From positions 1-64,000 of the forward strand of contig VWPU01011836.1 in assembly GCA_013398955.1 (NCBI GenBank): a stretch of 64,000 nucleotides of DNA, read 5' to 3'. The stretch comes from Callaeas wilsoni. Lineage: Eukaryota > Chordata > Aves > Passeriformes > Callaeidae. A program made the position numbers and the translations under genes. The notes under the pieces were generated by a model. The model was not told the DNA's origin. It searched no databases and saw only the letters and a list, made by a program, of their open reading frames with translations. The first letter of the stretch is position 1. Each line of letters begins with the position of its first letter. Positions 61,536 through 64,000 of this stretch are shown piece after piece.

Positions 61536-64000
61536 GAGAAAGCTTTTCCATGCAGTCCTTGGCTAGGTGCCACCTCTGACCTGCTGGTTTCCTGGTAAGA
61601 ATGGCATTACAGGCAGAAACTCAGAATGGAAGAAATCTTTTATACTCCTAGAGGTAGTTTTGGTGGGCAGTGTAGTGATATTTCCCGAGGGGAGATGGAG
61701 GAGATGGATTGCTCACACCTGAGTGAGAGCAAAATGCAGAGGAGCAGTGCAGCTGGAGATAGGATTCCTCCTGGCCTCACACAGCGCAGCTTTCTGCATT
61801 AGTTCCTGTCAGCACAGAGACCCCTTGACATTATTGGGTCAAAGAAAGGTGCTAATCCATCACAGAAAATGGCTTAGCACTTGATTTATATTCATTTATC
61901 TTTGCTCTGCACAAATGCTTTGTTCCTTACCCTGCTTTGAATCAGGCTAGCCTAATATATTGGCATCTTAATCATCATTTGGCTCCCACTGAGATGAAGA
62001 AGCAATGGTTGGGCCTGCAGGGCCCTAACAGTAAATCAGTGATTTATTAGGAAGAACAGGGCAGGAAGGTGAAGATCATCTTGAAAATAGGTAGTGAGGA
62101 GACTGCTGCATTTTTCTGTTTGTCTGCTTGTTCTGCCCTGAAGAACTATAAAGCAGCAAAAAACTCAAAACAAACCCAAGTAACTTCAGGTCTCAAAGCA
62201 CAGTATTAAAAAATTGAGTCATTTATCTTTTTATTTTATTATGGTGATCTTGAAATCAGCCCGGGAAGGGACATTGGAAGCTGAATGACTTTGCCCACGC
62301 AGCTACAGTGGGTGTCGAGTTCCATCAGCGCTGAGCCAAGGCACGTCCAGCTCTGCTCAATCCCCCTTTGTTTGCTGTGCCCCTTCTCAGGGAACGGGGT
62401 GAGGGGAAGGGAGACAAATGATACCGGGGGTTAAAGGATAGACAGTGATGCGCCTTCCTCGAGGATGTTTTTGGAAAATAAAATATTCCCAAGGTAAAGG
62501 TGCAGAGTTGGCTCTTATTTATTGGACTGTTTCCCAGTGCTCTCCCATTCTTTCACTGATTTCTTCCATCAGGGAATGTTTAGGGGTTTCTTTCTCCTAT
62601 TCCTTTTCTACCATCCTTCTTCTGTATATCAATTCCCAGCCTCTCTGAGCCTTCTGTGTGCTCCTTTCCCTTCCCTGTTATTATTGTATTCCTTTTGGGG
62701 GAAAAGATAGTTCTAAAGTACAATTTGAACTCCAAAGAAGTTTGTTTCATATCCAGATGATGTTCCCTATCTCCTCTTCCAATCTGTTCCCACCCTTAAG
62801 TGGAGCTGCAGGGCAGCCCAGTTTTAGCCTTTACCAGCTTGTCCTTTTTTAACAGAACAGTCTCTTATTCGAGCTGTCACTTCAAGAATTTGGTGAAAAG
62901 GACAGAAAAAAGCATTCTTAGACAGTTTGGCCTCCCCAAATCTATCTCTGCCATAGTTCTTCCTTTTCCTTTATTCCATGACAAATTTTAAAAGCCTTCT
63001 AAGATTTTTTTTTTCTTGGCAATAATCAAAGCTATGAATATCGCTGGGGTGTAGTGGTTGCAGACAAACAGCTGGATCCAAAAAGTGATGACTTCTGTGG
63101 GATGGGATTATTTGTGTGGGATGGACCTTTGCTTTTCAAGTCCTTCCATGCTGTGCATCTCTGCCTCAGAGCAGTGGAGATGCTGCACGTTGCCCTCAGA
63201 GAGAAAGTCACTGTTCAGAGCGACACAGAACCAACAAAATAGAAAACAAGGGTTTTATTTTGTACCTTAATGACTACGGAAGTTTTATAGGCAAAGGTAA
63301 TGCTATGATTGTGCATTAAAATAAAAAAGTTTTTTCCGGCTGTGTAGTTTTTTGTCAATTAAAGGATCCTGCTCTAAAAAATTCTTTCATTTTTGCTTCT
63401 GCTGTGAGGCAATTTTCCCTGTTTTTCCATTATTTCACCTGAAATGATGAAAAATGATTTTTTTTTTTCCTCCACATCACCTCTACAAATAACAGTGTCA
63501 GGAAAATAACTGCGTGTTATGAAATGGGGTAACTGGAAAGTCCTGGGCAGGAAAGCCCTGAGACAACAGCACGCTGTCAAAATCAGTTGGGCCGAATGCT
63601 AGAATCCATTATGGATCTGCTGCACGGGTGTGATAGCGATACCAACGTGTGTTTTTAAAATAAAATACAAGTTTTGGATTCTAATTTTCATCCCCTGCAC
63701 AGATGCTGTGTTAAAAACCCAGAACATGTGGTAGTGTTTCCAAATTCTTCAGAGAACCATGGCCATCCTGAGAACTGCTGCTTTTTATGCTTCTGCAAAA
63801 AAATCTGCTGTTTTAAAATAAAAATACAGGTTTTCTTCACAGTTATAAAACAATGCTGGGAATCCATTAATCAGAGTGGTTTCCTGACCAAGTATTCAGA
63901 TCTTAATGTAAATGTCTATAAATAATATAGCGGCAGCAGCATTCTTTCGGAAACAAAATTCAAAGAGGTCCTGTTTGAGCAGCGAGTACTTGCTCAGGGC
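61536..64000. other. intron to window end, no gene seen
   Basis: Unique AT-leaning sequence with T runs near 63009 and 63460. No exon, transposon or RNA gene recognised. The window ends inside this unannotated stretch. Confidence 0.45.

Larger units (their letters stand above)
1093..64000 (+). other. ABTB2: ABTB2 intron 1 (5' part, extends beyond the window)
   Basis: The intron begins with GTAAGA at 1093-1098. No downstream stretch shows an open frame resembling the expected continuation of ABTB2 (ankyrin or BTB sequence), so the intron is inferred to run through the window end, at least 62.9 kb. A very long first intron is known for mammalian ABTB2. Exons shorter than about 60 codons could have been missed by eye. 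Entries below describe what the intron contains. Confidence 0.8.

Noticed and set aside
61018..61573. Open frames of 93-175 codons on both strands
   Set aside because: They are translations of a CR1 3' untranslated region fragment.

Overview
The window reads as vertebrate, almost certainly bird, and probably passerine, nuclear DNA. It contains a single protein-coding exon followed by one very long intron. Scattered 3'-end fragments of CR1 LINEs, including young-looking copies of passerine type, set the lineage. Other interspersed repeats are sparse: a few faint ancient SINE-like stretches and no recognisable LTR elements. There is no prokaryotic gene organisation.

Region by region: positions 1-230 are a GC- and CpG-rich promoter/5' leader with a CCAAT box and two short upstream reading frames. 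Positions 231-1092 are the first coding exon of ABTB2 (ankyrin repeat and BTB/POZ domain protein 2, BPOZ-2) on the plus strand. It encodes 287 complete residues plus one base of the next codon and ends at a GTAAGA splice donor. It carries the serine-rich N-terminus and the paired histone-fold region; the ankyrin repeats and BTB domain must lie in later exons outside the window. Positions 1093-64000 are interpreted as the 5' part of ABTB2 intron 1. I found no second exon of this gene and no convincing nested gene. The many open frames in this stretch look like chance frames or fragments of repeats.

The intron is not featureless. It holds CR1 fragments of several ages (15.7, 26.1, 27.3, 42.4, 45.4, 46.6, 50.4 and 61.2 kb). 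A 275/277-bp direct tandem duplication at 11.7-12.3 kb is almost perfect, and a 47-bp unit is repeated three times without change at 27.1 kb. A seven-unit, 174-196 bp minisatellite lies at 52.4-53.7 kb. There are several simple repeats, a perfect 14-bp X-box-like palindrome at 24.97 kb, and three GC-rich pockets. The pocket at 44.64-45.01 kb is CpG-dense and contains a GTAAGT donor-like site, so it is the best candidate for an alternative promoter/first exon.

I did not find a convincing undescribed biological system. The best leads are the minisatellite with its repeated 3'-splice-site-like tracts, the CpG-dense intronic pocket, and the uORF arrangement ahead of the ABTB2 start. Assignments to ABTB2, CR1 and MIR-like families rest on recognition from memory, not on a database search.
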